The notes: generated from the letters alone by a model not told the origin. A stretch of 64,000 bases of DNA from an uncultured Clostridia bacterium (GCA_945876755.1 CAMCPM010000004.1:95798-159797), one strand, 5' to 3'; shown: positions 30,443-40,040, counted from the first letter of the stretch. A program made the numbers and translations.

Positions 30443-30686
30443 TTTTGATTTCAACATCGACGATAATGTGGATATAACCGATGTGGTCTGCCCTACAACA
30501 TTTGTCAAGGCAAAGGTCGCTCTTGAGGAGCTTGACGACGGACAGATACTTGCGGTAAAAATGAACGACGGCGAGCCTGTGCAGAACGTTCCCAGAAGCA
30601 TTAAGGAAGAGGGACATCAGATACTGAAACTCATCAATAACGAGGACGGCACATACACCCTGATCGTAAAGAAAGTTGGCGATTAA
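30435..30686 (+). CDS. TusA-like sulfurtransferase family protein
   Basis: 83 aa; ITDVVCPTTFVKAKVALEELDDGQILAVKMNDGEPVQNVPRSIKEEGHQI. Confidence 0.85.
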   Translation: MADFDFNIDDNVDITDVVCPTTFVKAKVALEELDDGQILAVKMNDGEPVQNVPRSIKEEGHQILKLINNEDGTYTLIVKKVGD

Positions 30687-31007
30687 ATGGCAGTCAGAGT
30701 AAACAGCGAAAACTTTGAAGCGGAGGTGCTTAGCGCCGATAAACCAGTCATTGCGGATTTTTATTTGGACAGCTGCGTACCCTGTAAAAGGCTTTCACCC
30801 GTGCTTGCGGAAATCGAAGATGAGTACGGCGATAAGATCAAGCTTGTAAAAATAAATGTCAATTTTGATACAGAGCTTGCGGAAAAATATGAGGTACAAA
30901 CTGTTCCGACAATGGTATTCTTCAAAAACGGCACAGAAGCTTCACGTCAAAGCGGAGTATTGAAAAAAGCCGATATTGTATCGGAAATAGATAAACTAAA
31001 GGAGTAA
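30687..31007 (+). CDS. Thioredoxin family protein
   Basis: 106 aa; active site DSCVPCKRLSPVL. Confidence 0.93.
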   Translation: MAVRVNSENFEAEVLSADKPVIADFYLDSCVPCKRLSPVLAEIEDEYGDKIKLVKINVNFDTELAEKYEVQTVPTMVFFKNGTEASRQSGVLKKADIVSEIDKLKE

Positions 31008-31012
31008 ATTTT

Positions 31013-31219
31013 ATGACTATCACAGTTGCAGGGGTTAAAAAGGAATATGCAGACGGCACTACCATTTCAAAGCTTATTGAGCAGGAGAATGTTGAAACTC
31101 CCCAGTATGTTACGGTAACTATCAACGATGATTTTGTTGAAAGCGGCGCATTTGAAACGACAGTTATCAAGGACGGAGACAGCGTTGAATTTCTGTACTT
31201 CATGGGAGGCGGTCAGTAA
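31013..31219 (+). CDS. ThiS/MoaD-family sulfur carrier protein (HcyS-like), C-terminus GGGQ
   Basis: 68 aa beta-grasp protein ending EFLYFMGGGQ; adjacent to E1-like and JAMM genes. Confidence 0.85.
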   Translation: MTITVAGVKKEYADGTTISKLIEQENVETPQYVTVTINDDFVESGAFETTVIKDGDSVEFLYFMGGGQ

Positions 31220-32046
31220 TGGCATTCACAAACGAACAGCTTGAACGGTATTCCCGTCACATTATTCTCAAAGAGGTAGGCGCAAAGGGGCAGAAGAAGC
31301 TTCTTAACGCAAAGGTGCTGATAATCGGCGCAGGCGGCTTGGGCGCTCCTGCGGCAATGTATCTTGCGGCGGCAGGCGTGGGAACGATAGGCATTGCCGA
31401 TGCTGACGAGGTTGACCTTTCAAACCTCCAGCGGCAGATAATCCATTCCACCGCCGATATCGGCAAGGCAAAGGTGCAGTCCGCAAAGGAAACAATGGAG
31501 GCTATAAACCCCGATGTTACGGTAAAGACCTACCGCACATTCGTTACAAGTGAAAACATCATGGAGCTGATTGCGGACTACGATTTTGTTATCGACGGCA
31601 CGGATAATTTCCCTGCGAAATTTCTTATCAACGACGCCTGCGTAATGGCGAAGAAGCCATTTTCCCATGCAGGAATAATCCGCTTCAAGGGTCAGCTTAT
31701 GACCTATGTTCCGGGACAGGGACCCTGCTACCGCTGCGTATTCAAAAATCCTCCCCCGAAGGACGCCGTTCCTACTTGTAAGCAGGCAGGCGTTATCGGT
31801 GCAATGGGCGGCGTAATAGGCAGCCTGCAGGCAATGGAAGCGGTAAAATACATCATCGGTCAGGGCGAACTCCTTACCGGTTATCTGCTTACATATGATG
31901 CTCTCACAATGGAGTTCCGGAAGGTAAAGCTTCCGACGGACACGTCAAAGTGCGCTGTCTGCGGAGAGAACCCCACCATTACCGAGCTTATCGACTACGA
32001 GCAGCATGAGTGCGACGGCGTTCATCTTATACAAAACACCAATTAA
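31219..32046 (+). CDS. HesA/MoeB/ThiF family E1-like adenylyltransferase (HcyF-like)
   Basis: 275 aa; YSRHIILKEVGAKGQKKLLNAKVLIIGAGGLGAPAAMYLAAAGVG; paired CxxC (CYRC, CAVC). Confidence 0.92.
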   Translation: MAFTNEQLERYSRHIILKEVGAKGQKKLLNAKVLIIGAGGLGAPAAMYLAAAGVGTIGIADADEVDLSNLQRQIIHSTADIGKAKVQSAKETMEAINPDVTVKTYRTFVTSENIMELIADYDFVIDGTDNFPAKFLINDACVMAKKPFSHAGIIRFKGQLMTYVPGQGPCYRCVFKNPPPKDAVPTCKQAGVIGAMGGVIGSLQAMEAVKYIIGQGELLTGYLLTYDALTMEFRKVKLPTDTSKCAVCGENPTITELIDYEQHECDGVHLIQNTN

Positions 32047-32132
32047 AAAATGTACAAAAAATCGAGCATAATCTTGCGTATATGGATTATGTGAAGATTT
32101 TTTGTCTACAGTTTTATTGGTGTTTAGTATTA
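32028..32132. repeat. Palindromic ~100 bp element, copy 1
   Basis: Core tgtacaaaaaatcgagcataatcttgcgtatatggattatgtgaagattttttgtctaca; outer arms aaacaccaat/attggtgttt; inverted second copy at 59608-59713. Confidence 0.8.
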
Positions 32133-32155
32133 CTAATGAGGACTGATTTTAAACT

Positions 32156-32572
32156 ATGATAACTCTGAAAAAATCGGATTTTGATAAGATCCTGAAGCAC
32201 GCCGAAAGCGTTCTTCCCGAGGAAGCCTGCGGACTTATTGCAGGCGAGATAACCGACAGCGGAAAGGCGATAAAAAAGGTCTATATCCTTACCAATACCG
32301 ACCACTCAAACGAGCATTTTACTCTTGACCCCAAGGAGCAGCTTGCGGCAATAAAGGATATGCGCGCAAACGGACTTACGCCTCTGGGCAACTGGCACTC
32401 ACACCCCGAGTCCCCCTCCAGACCTTCCGAGGAGGATAAACGCCTTGCTTTCGACAGCAAGGCAAGCTACCTCATTCTTTCGCTTATGAACAGGGAGAAT
32501 CCTGTGCTTAATTCATTTAAGATAAGCGGCGATACCGCAGAGAACGAGGGCTTGACCATAGAACAGGATTGA
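32156..32572 (+). CDS. M67 family JAMM/MPN+ metallopeptidase (HcyD/Mec+-like)
   Basis: 138 aa; EEACGLIAG and JAMM motif HSHPESPSRPSEEDKRLA. Confidence 0.9.
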   Translation: MITLKKSDFDKILKHAESVLPEEACGLIAGEITDSGKAIKKVYILTNTDHSNEHFTLDPKEQLAAIKDMRANGLTPLGNWHSHPESPSRPSEEDKRLAFDSKASYLILSLMNRENPVLNSFKISGDTAENEGLTIEQD

Positions 32573-33507
32573 TGAAAATGTATGATACCATAATAGTCGG
32601 CAGCGGTGCGGCAGGACTCTCCGCTGCGGTTTACGCAAAGCGCGCAGCGCTGGATTTTGTCGTAATTGAGAAAGATTATCTCGGCACGGGTCAGATAGCC
32701 GAAAGCGAACGTGTGGATAATTATCTCGGCTTGTACGGCGAAAGCGGCTTTGATTTAGGCGAGAAATTCAGAGCCCACGCCGAGACCCTTGGTACGAAGT
32801 TTATCGAGGGCGAGGTCACAAAGATAATACACGAAAACGGAGGATATAAAATTTCTCTTTCCGACGGAAATTCATTTGATTCAAAGACTGTCGTGTATGC
32901 GGCAGGAGCATCTCACCGCAAGCTTGACATAAAAGGCGAGGCTGAATTTTCGGGCAGGGGAGTATCATACTGTGCGGTCTGCGACGGAGCCTTTTACAAG
33001 GATAAGGACGTTGCCGTTATCGGCGGCGGAGATACCGCCTTGGGCGACGCTCTTTATCTCTCAAAGCTTGCCCGTAAGGTGTATCTTGTTCATCGCAGGG
33101 ATACGTTCCGTGCGAACAAGGCACTTCAGGAGCAGGTTTTGAGCAGAGATAATATCGAAACGGTACTGAACGCCGTTCCCGTGGAAATTACGGGAGAAAA
33201 GCTTGTGAACGGGCTTAGAATAAATCAAAGCGGAACAGATACAATTCTGCCCGTAAACGGAGTATTTGCAGCAATAGGTACTGTTCCCAACAGCGGCGTT
33301 TTAAATGGCATTGCCGATATGGACAGCAGCGGCTACATCATCGCAGGCGAGGACTGCGTTACGTCCGCAAAAGGAATTTTTGCCGCAGGAGATGTCCGCA
33401 CAAAGGCGCTCAGACAGGTGATAACCGCAGCTGCGGACGGAGCAAACAGCATTTTATCGGTTGAAAAATATCTTAGCGAAAACGGAGGTCAGATCCGTGA
33501 AAATTGA
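32572..33507 (+). CDS. NAD(P)H-dependent thioredoxin reductase-like flavoprotein
   Basis: GSGAAGLSAAVYAKRA, CAVCDGAFYKDKDVAVIGGGDTALGDALYLS, GIFAAGDVR. Confidence 0.92.
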   Translation: MKMYDTIIVGSGAAGLSAAVYAKRAALDFVVIEKDYLGTGQIAESERVDNYLGLYGESGFDLGEKFRAHAETLGTKFIEGEVTKIIHENGGYKISLSDGNSFDSKTVVYAAGASHRKLDIKGEAEFSGRGVSYCAVCDGAFYKDKDVAVIGGGDTALGDALYLSKLARKVYLVHRRDTFRANKALQEQVLSRDNIETVLNAVPVEITGEKLVNGLRINQSGTDTILPVNGVFAAIGTVPNSGVLNGIADMDSSGYIIAGEDCVTSAKGIFAAGDVRTKALRQVITAAADGANSILSVEKYLSENGGQIREN

Positions 33508-35179
33508 AAAAATAAAAACGGAGCTGCTTATAATCGGCGGCGGAACGGCAGGCTGCTACGCAGCGCTTACGGCTTCCGAGAATGCGGACGTAAAAATACT
33601 CATCTGCGAAAAGGCGAACATCGAAAGAAGCGGCTGTCTTGCGGCAGGAGTTAACGCCCTCAACGCATACATTACAGAGGGCAGAACACCGCAGGATTAT
33701 GTTGATTATGCAAAAAAAGACGCCGCAGGAATAGTCCGTGACGACCTGCTTTACACCATGTCGGAGCGGCTCAACAAGGTCACAAAACGGCTTGAAGAAC
33801 TGGGTCTTGTGATACTTAAAGACGAAAACGGCAGGTACGCCGCAAGGGGTAACCGCAACATAAAAATAAACGGCGAGAACATCAAGCCCTTGCTTGCGGC
33901 GGCAGTCGAAAAGCTTCCCAATGTAATGGTACTGAATAGGGTGAACGTTATTGATTTTTCCGTTCGTGACAATAAGATAAATGGCGCGTTTGCGATAGGC
34001 ATAGAAAACGATACCTTTTATGTTATCGAAGCGGCGGCGGTAATTGTTGCAACAGGCGGCGCGGCAGGTCTGTACAAGCCCAACAACCCCGGCTTTTCGC
34101 GGCATAAAATGTGGTATCCGCCCTTCAACACGGGCGCAGGCTATGCGATGGGAATAAAGCACGGCGCGGAAATGACAACCTTTGAAATGCGTTTTATCGC
34201 GCTTAGGTGCAAGGACACAATTGCTCCCACGGGAACGCTTGCTCAGGGCGCAGGCGCAAAGCAGATAAACTCGCTGGGCGAGGTGTATGAGACAAAGTAC
34301 GGTCTTACCACTTCCGAAAGAGTTTACGGAACGGTGACGGAAAATATTGAGGGAAGAGGTCCCTGCTATCTGAAAACCAAGGGTATCTCTCCCGAAACCG
34401 AGGAATCGCTTTTAAAGGCGTACCTTAACATGGCGCCGTCCCAGGCTATAAAGTGGATAGAAAGCGGAAAGAAGCTTTCCGAGCAAAACGTTGAAATAGA
34501 GGGCACCGAGCCATACATAGTGGGCGGTCATACCGCAAGCGGATACTGGGTAGATACCAACCGTGCGACGACCATAAACGGCTTGTTTGCGGCAGGTGAC
34601 GTGGCAGGAGGCTGTCCTCAGAAATATGTTACTGGCGCTCTTGCAGAGGGAGAAATTGCGGCTCTTTCGGCAGTAAAATATATTGCGGAAAATGCAGCTG
34701 ATACTATTGATGAAAGTGAGATAAACTCTCATATATCGGAAATAAAAAAGTTTACGGGGGAGAACCATTCCCGCTTCTCCACAGAGCGGCTTGAAGAAGC
34801 GATGCAGACGGTGATGGACTCCTACGCAGGCGGAATAAAGACAAATTACCGCTTCAACGAAAAGCAGCTTGACATTGCAGACTATAAGATAAGACAGCTT
34901 GAAAAGCTTTCGGAAAATCTTCACGCGGAGGACCTTCAGGAGCTTATGTACATATACGAGCTGCGGGAACGGCTAACGGTGTGCAGAAGCGTTATTGCAC
35001 ACCTTAAAGCAAGGCAGGAGACCCGTTGGCACAGCTTTGCGGAAAATCTCGATTATCCCGAAAAGGACGAGAAAAACTGGAACAAATACGTTAACTCCCG
35101 TCTTGAAAACGGCGAGGTAAAAATCATACTTCGGGAGCTGACAAAGGAGGGGCAGCGTACTTATGAGCATAGCAATTGA
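33497..35179 (+). CDS. aprA: Adenylylsulfate (APS) reductase alpha subunit-like flavoprotein
   Basis: GTG start 33497 after ggagg; LLIIGGGTAGCYAAL, ANIERSGCLAAGVNALNAYI, GGHTASGYWVD, LFAAGDVAGGCPQKYVTGALAEG. Confidence 0.88.
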   Translation: MKIEKIKTELLIIGGGTAGCYAALTASENADVKILICEKANIERSGCLAAGVNALNAYITEGRTPQDYVDYAKKDAAGIVRDDLLYTMSERLNKVTKRLEELGLVILKDENGRYAARGNRNIKINGENIKPLLAAAVEKLPNVMVLNRVNVIDFSVRDNKINGAFAIGIENDTFYVIEAAAVIVATGGAAGLYKPNNPGFSRHKMWYPPFNTGAGYAMGIKHGAEMTTFEMRFIALRCKDTIAPTGTLAQGAGAKQINSLGEVYETKYGLTTSERVYGTVTENIEGRGPCYLKTKGISPETEESLLKAYLNMAPSQAIKWIESGKKLSEQNVEIEGTEPYIVGGHTASGYWVDTNRATTINGLFAAGDVAGGCPQKYVTGALAEGEIAALSAVKYIAENAADTIDESEINSHISEIKKFTGENHSRFSTERLEEAMQTVMDSYAGGIKTNYRFNEKQLDIADYKIRQLEKLSENLHAEDLQELMYIYELRERLTVCRSVIAHLKARQETRWHSFAENLDYPEKDEKNWNKYVNSRLENGEVKIILRELTKEGQRTYEHSN

Positions 35180-35477
35180 CAAAAGCAAATGCGTCGGCTG
35201 CGGAAGATGCCATGAGGTATGTCCCGGAACGCTTATCAAGATCGGCGGCGATAAAAAAGCGTACATAAAATATCCAAAGGACTGCTGGGGCTGCACCTCC
35301 TGCATAAAGGAGTGCCCCGTGTACGCGATTAGCTTTTATCTCGGCGCGGACATCGGCGGCATGGGCAGCATGGTGCATACCGAAAAAAAGGACAGTCTGC
35401 TCTGCTGGATAATTGACCATCCCGACGGCGTAAAAACAGAAATTGATATCGACCCGAAAGAATCAAATAAGTATTAG
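35163..35477 (+). CDS. aprB: Adenylylsulfate reductase beta subunit-like ferredoxin
   Basis: 104 aa; CVGCGRCHEVCPG and CWGCTSCIKECPV, directly downstream of aprA. Confidence 0.88.
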   Translation: MSIAIDKSKCVGCGRCHEVCPGTLIKIGGDKKAYIKYPKDCWGCTSCIKECPVYAISFYLGADIGGMGSMVHTEKKDSLLCWIIDHPDGVKTEIDIDPKESNKY

Positions 35478-35489
35478 GAGGAAAACAAG

Positions 35490-36389
35490 GTGAGCGAATT
35501 TTCACATCTTGACGAGCTTGAAGCGGAAGCTATATACATCATTCGCGGGGTAGCAGCAGAGTGCGAAAAGCCTGTTATGCTCTACTCGATAGGAAAGGAC
35601 AGCTCGGTAATGCTTCATCTTGCCATGAAAGCCTTTTACCCCGAAAAGCCGCCTTTCCCGTTTCTCCATGTAAATACCACATGGAAGTTCAGGGAGATGA
35701 TAGAGTTCCGCGACAGAACCGCCGAAAAGCTCGGCATCGAAATGCTGGAATACATCAACGAGGACGGAGTACGTCAGGGCATAAATCCTTTCGACCACGG
35801 CTCGGCTTACACCGATATTATGAAGACTCAGGCTCTTAAACAGGCGCTTAACAAATACGGCTTTACGGCTGCATTCGGCGGCGGCAGACGCGATGAGGAA
35901 AAATCCCGTGCAAAGGAAAGAATTTTCTCCTTCAGAAATGCAGCTCACGCATGGGACCCCAAAAATCAGCGTCCTGAAATGTGGAAGCTCTACAATACCA
36001 AGATAAACAAGGGCGAAAGCATAAGAGTTTTCCCGATCTCCAACTGGACGGAAAAGGACATCTGGCAGTACATCAAGCGTGAAAATATTGATATTGTTCC
36101 GCTTTATTTTGCAAAGGAACGCCCCGTTGTCGAGCGTGACGGCAACCTTATCATGGTTGACGATGACCGTTTCCCGCTTAGAGAGGGCGAGGTACCACAG
36201 ATGAAGTCGGTGCGGTTCAGGACTCTCGGCTGCTATCCGCTGACTGGCGGTATCGAGTCTGCGGCGGATACCCTTGATGAAATTATTGAGGAGACCCTCA
36301 GCTCGGTGTCCTCCGAAAGAACATCGAGAGTCATAGACAACGAAGCGGCAGGAAGCATGGAGCGCCGCAAAAGGGAGGGCTATTTCTAA
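35490..36389 (+). CDS. cysD: Sulfate adenylyltransferase subunit 2
   Basis: 299 aa; [57 protein letters not shown]. Confidence 0.96.
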   Translation: MSEFSHLDELEAEAIYIIRGVAAECEKPVMLYSIGKDSSVMLHLAMKAFYPEKPPFPFLHVNTTWKFREMIEFRDRTAEKLGIEMLEYINEDGVRQGINPFDHGSAYTDIMKTQALKQALNKYGFTAAFGGGRRDEEKSRAKERIFSFRNAAHAWDPKNQRPEMWKLYNTKINKGESIRVFPISNWTEKDIWQYIKRENIDIVPLYFAKERPVVERDGNLIMVDDDRFPLREGEVPQMKSVRFRTLGCYPLTGGIESAADTLDEIIEETLSSVSSERTSRVIDNEAAGSMERRKREGYF

Positions 36390-38086
36390 TGAAAGGGTTG
36401 CTTAAATTTATAACCTGAGGCAGCGTTGACGACGGCAAATCCACGCTTATCGGACACATTCTGTATGACTCCAAGCTGCTTTACGCCGACCAGGAAAAAG
36501 CGCTTGAGCTTGACAGCAAGGTGGGCAGCAGAAGCGGCAAGATAGACTATTCTCTGCTTCTGGACGGTCTTATGGCAGAGCGTGAGCAGGGCATCACAAT
36601 TGACGTTGCATACCGTTACTTCACCACGGATAACCGCAGTTTTATCGTTGCGGATACTCCAGGTCATGAGGAGTATACCCGTAACATGGCGGTGGGTGCT
36701 TCCTTTGCAGATTTGGCAGTAATACTTTTGGACGCTTCACAGGGCGTACTTGTTCAGACAAGACGTCACGCAAGGATTTGCCGTCTCATGGGTATAAAAT
36801 ATTTCGTTTTTGCGGTAAATAAAATGGATCTGGTAGATTACAGCGAGGAGCGCTTCAATGAAATCAATGAACAGATTTCCGTGCTTGCAAAGGAGCTTTC
36901 TCTTGAAAATGTACAGATAATCCCCCTTTCCGCAACAGAGGGCGACAACGTAACGAAAAAATCAGATAATATCAGATGGTATGACGGACCGCCTCTGCTT
37001 GAATACCTTGAAACAGTTGATATTAACTCTGATGATAATGAAAAAGGCTTTTATATGCCCGTGCAGAGAGTGTGCCGTCCCGACCATACCTTCAGAGGCT
37101 TTCAGGGACAGATCGAGTTGGGCACAATAAGCGTAGGCGATGAGATAGTTACTCTGCCCAGCAACGAAAGGGCTGCGGTAAAGGGTATTCTTATGACTGA
37201 TAAGAACGTGCAGACCGCATATAAGGGTCAGCCCGTGACCATATCTCTCGATAAAGAGGTGGACGTGTCAAGGGGCTGCGTGCTTGTAAAGGGCGCAGAT
37301 ATCAGCGTATATAAGCGCATCAGGGCTTCTGTTCTCTGGATGGACGATGAAGAACTTGTTATTGGCAAGGATTATCTTGTTAAGCTTGGTACAAAGACTA
37401 TTCCGGGAATACTTGCAGGTATAGAATATGCCGTTGATGTAAACACAGGCGAGCATATCAAGACTGAAAAGCTTTCCAAAAACGGAATTGCGGTATGCGA
37501 TATCCTGCTTACCGAAGCGATAGCCGCAGATTTGTTTACATCTCACAAAACCCTCGGCGAGCTGATACTCATTGACCGTGTAACGAATATGACCTCTGCC
37601 TGCGGAGTTGTGGAATCGCTGAGCGAAAAGGGCGGTTCATCTTCGGATAAGGCTTCATTTAAATATGGTGAGCTTTCTGCAAGGGGAGATATTTTCGAGG
37701 AATTTTACTATGATACAAGCAGTCTGAATGTTCTGAAATATCAGCCTGTCAAGGAGACCTATACCGTTGGCGATGAAATCCCCACATCGGGAGAAAGCTA
37801 TAAATACCCGGACAGCTTTGATATTATCGTTCTTCGTGACGGCGTTTCCGTAAAAGTCCGCAGCAGAAAAATTACTGAAATAATTCCGACGACAGAGTAT
37901 GCTTACGGCGGAGTACCTGTTGTAAACGGCAGGGGCTTCGGAGTAAATGTTTCTTCCGACAGCGATGTAAAGCAGTTTCTAAAGGAATATTCGGAAACAG
38001 ATGAGAAGACTCAAAGCATATTCTTTGAAAAATGGGTGCGTTTTGACGAGTATAGAAAGGTAATTGTAAAATCGGATAAAAGGTAA
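36389..38086 (+). CDS. cysN: Sulfate adenylyltransferase subunit 1 (CysN) with in-frame UGA at P-loop Cys; recoded or disrupted
   Basis: taATG overlap with cys[10 protein letters not shown][TGA 36416-36418]GSVDDGKSTLIGHILYDS... continues in frame to 38086. Confidence 0.85.
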
Positions 38087-38105
38087 TATTTTAGGGTGAA
38101 AAGCA

Positions 38106-38537
38106 ATGTTGGTAACGACAAGAGGAAGATATGCGCTTCAGGTCATGATCGACCTTGCCGAGCATTATAACGGCAGATGTATTCCCGTAAAAGACATAGC
38201 CAAACGGCAGGAGCTGTCAATAAAATATCTTGAACATATCCTGCCGGTGCTGTCAAAAAGCGATCTTATTTCAGGCATTCACGGAAAAGGCGGAGGATAT
38301 CGCCTGAACAGAGCTCCCGAAAAATACAAAGTAGGGGAGATACTGCGTGCTGCCGAGGGCGGACTTGTTCCCGTTTCCTGTCTGAATGAAAACGATACTT
38401 CCGTTTTGGAGGATTCTGACGACAAAACGGTTATGAAAATGTGGTCTGATTTTTATAAGCTTACAAACGAGTATTTTGACAGCATTACTATTGCTGACCT
38501 TATAAAAAGTGATACGGCTTTTGACTATTTTATATAA
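38106..38537 (+). CDS. Rrf2 family transcriptional regulator (CymR-like)
   Basis: 143 aa; TTRGRYALQVMIDLAEHYNGRCIPVKDIAKRQELSIKYLEHILPVLSKSDLI; lacks the IscR Cys triad. Confidence 0.9.
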   Translation: MLVTTRGRYALQVMIDLAEHYNGRCIPVKDIAKRQELSIKYLEHILPVLSKSDLISGIHGKGGGYRLNRAPEKYKVGEILRAAEGGLVPVSCLNENDTSVLEDSDDKTVMKMWSDFYKLTNEYFDSITIADLIKSDTAFDYFI

Positions 38538-38737
38538 AAACGTCTTAGTGGCTGATATACAAACTGCTTTTAATAACGGTTTCAAATCCTTGTTTTGTAA
38601 ACCTTTACTGCACAAATAAGTCCAAGCTTTACCTTAATTTCAGTATAAATATGTTGTGATTTAACATAGAAATACAGCGGCGAAACGTGGTATAATATTG
38701 TAAGAAAATATACTGCTTTGAAAGGCTGGTTAATTTT

Positions 38738-39961
38738 ATGTTCAACATTGCTGTCGCACAGTCGGGCGGTCCGACAGCCGCCATCAATTCATCTCTTGCG
38801 GGAGTTTTTACCGAAGCTGTTGCCTGTAACGATATCGGAACGGTCTATGGTTCCATAAACGGTATTGAAGGTGTGCTAAGAGACGAATTTGTAGATTTGC
38901 AGAAGATACTAACTTCGGATTATGATATAGACCTGCTGATGAAAACACCGTCCACAGTTCTCGGTTCCTGCCGTTTCAAGCTGAAAAATCCCGATGAGGA
39001 CGACAGCGATTACCGTAAGGCAGCGGAAACCTTCAAAAAGCATAATATAAAAGCATTTTTCTATATTGGCGGAAACGATTCAATGGACACCGTAATGAAG
39101 CTTGATAAGTGGTTTAAAGCCAACGGCGTTGATGTTAAGGTTGTCGGAGTGCCAAAAACTATTGACAATGACGTCATGGCTACCGACCATACTCCCGGAT
39201 TCGGCTCTGCGGCGAAATACGTTGCGACTTCAATGCAGGAAATCATCCGTGACAGCCGAGTGTACTCCATTCCATCGGTAACTATCGTTGAAATTATGGG
39301 ACGTGACGCAGGCTGGCTGACAGCTTCTTCCTGCGTGCTTCGAGCAAACGGCGAGCCTGCTCCCCATATGATATACCTGCCCGAAGCGGAATTTTCCATA
39401 GAAAAATTTCTGGACGATATCCGTACAGCGCAGAAGAAGTATAAAGCAGTCATAGTAGCCGTTTCTGAGGGCATACGCTTCGATGATGAAAAATATCTTT
39501 CCAGCGGCTTTTCATCAGAACTTACCGACGCTTTCGGACACAAGTATCTTTCAGGCGTTGGAAAATATCTTGAAAAAATAGCAGGAGCGAATATCGGCTG
39601 CAAGGTGCGTTCGATAGAGCTGAACGTCATGCAGAGATGCAGTTCGCATATTGCTTCGCTGACGGACATTACCGAAGCAAAGGAGATCGGAGCGGAAGCG
39701 GTAAAGGCAGCGCTTAAAGGCGAAAGCGGCGTGATGATGATATTCAAGCGTATAAGCAATAATCCTTACCGTGTGGAAATTGTTTCTTCGGATATTGAGG
39801 GAATTGCCAACAAGGAAAAGTTTTTCCCTGCCGAATGGATAAATTCAAAGGGAAACAACGTTACCGTAGACGCATTGAACTATTTCTTGCCGCTTATTCA
39901 GGGCGAGCCGGAAATTGAATACAGGAACGGTATTCCCGTTCATTTCAGATTAAATCAGTAA
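38738..39961 (+). CDS. 6-phosphofructokinase, pyrophosphate-dependent type
   Basis: 407 aa; AQSGGPTAAINSSLAGV, GGNDSMDT, GVPKTIDNDV. Confidence 0.9.
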   Translation: MFNIAVAQSGGPTAAINSSLAGVFTEAVACNDIGTVYGSINGIEGVLRDEFVDLQKILTSDYDIDLLMKTPSTVLGSCRFKLKNPDEDDSDYRKAAETFKKHNIKAFFYIGGNDSMDTVMKLDKWFKANGVDVKVVGVPKTIDNDVMATDHTPGFGSAAKYVATSMQEIIRDSRVYSIPSVTIVEIMGRDAGWLTASSCVLRANGEPAPHMIYLPEAEFSIEKFLDDIRTAQKKYKAVIVAVSEGIRFDDEKYLSSGFSSELTDAFGHKYLSGVGKYLEKIAGANIGCKVRSIELNVMQRCSSHIASLTDITEAKEIGAEAVKAALKGESGVMMIFKRISNNPYRVEIVSSDIEGIANKEKFFPAEWINSKGNNVTVDALNYFLPLIQGEPEIEYRNGIPVHFRLNQ

Positions 39962-39966
39962 AAAAC

Positions 39967-39998
39967 GACCCGAAGGAAATTTAAATTCCTTTCGGGTC
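39967..39998. terminator. Intrinsic terminator downstream of PFK
   Basis: gacccgaaggaa...ttcctttcgggtc hairpin. Confidence 0.7.
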
Positions 39999-40040
39999 AT
40001 TGCTTTATATTGATTTTTGTAATTTTATCAGAAATCAGCA

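Noticed and set aside
29564-30601. 345-aa reverse ORF across the sulfite-reductase-like gene
   Set aside because: Shadow ORF of the Sir-like gene; no family features.
36422-36447. Hairpin AGCGT/ACGCT after the cysN UGA as a SECIS element
   Set aside because: Only 5 bp and made of conserved P-loop codons, so it would be expected by chance; not listed as a feature.
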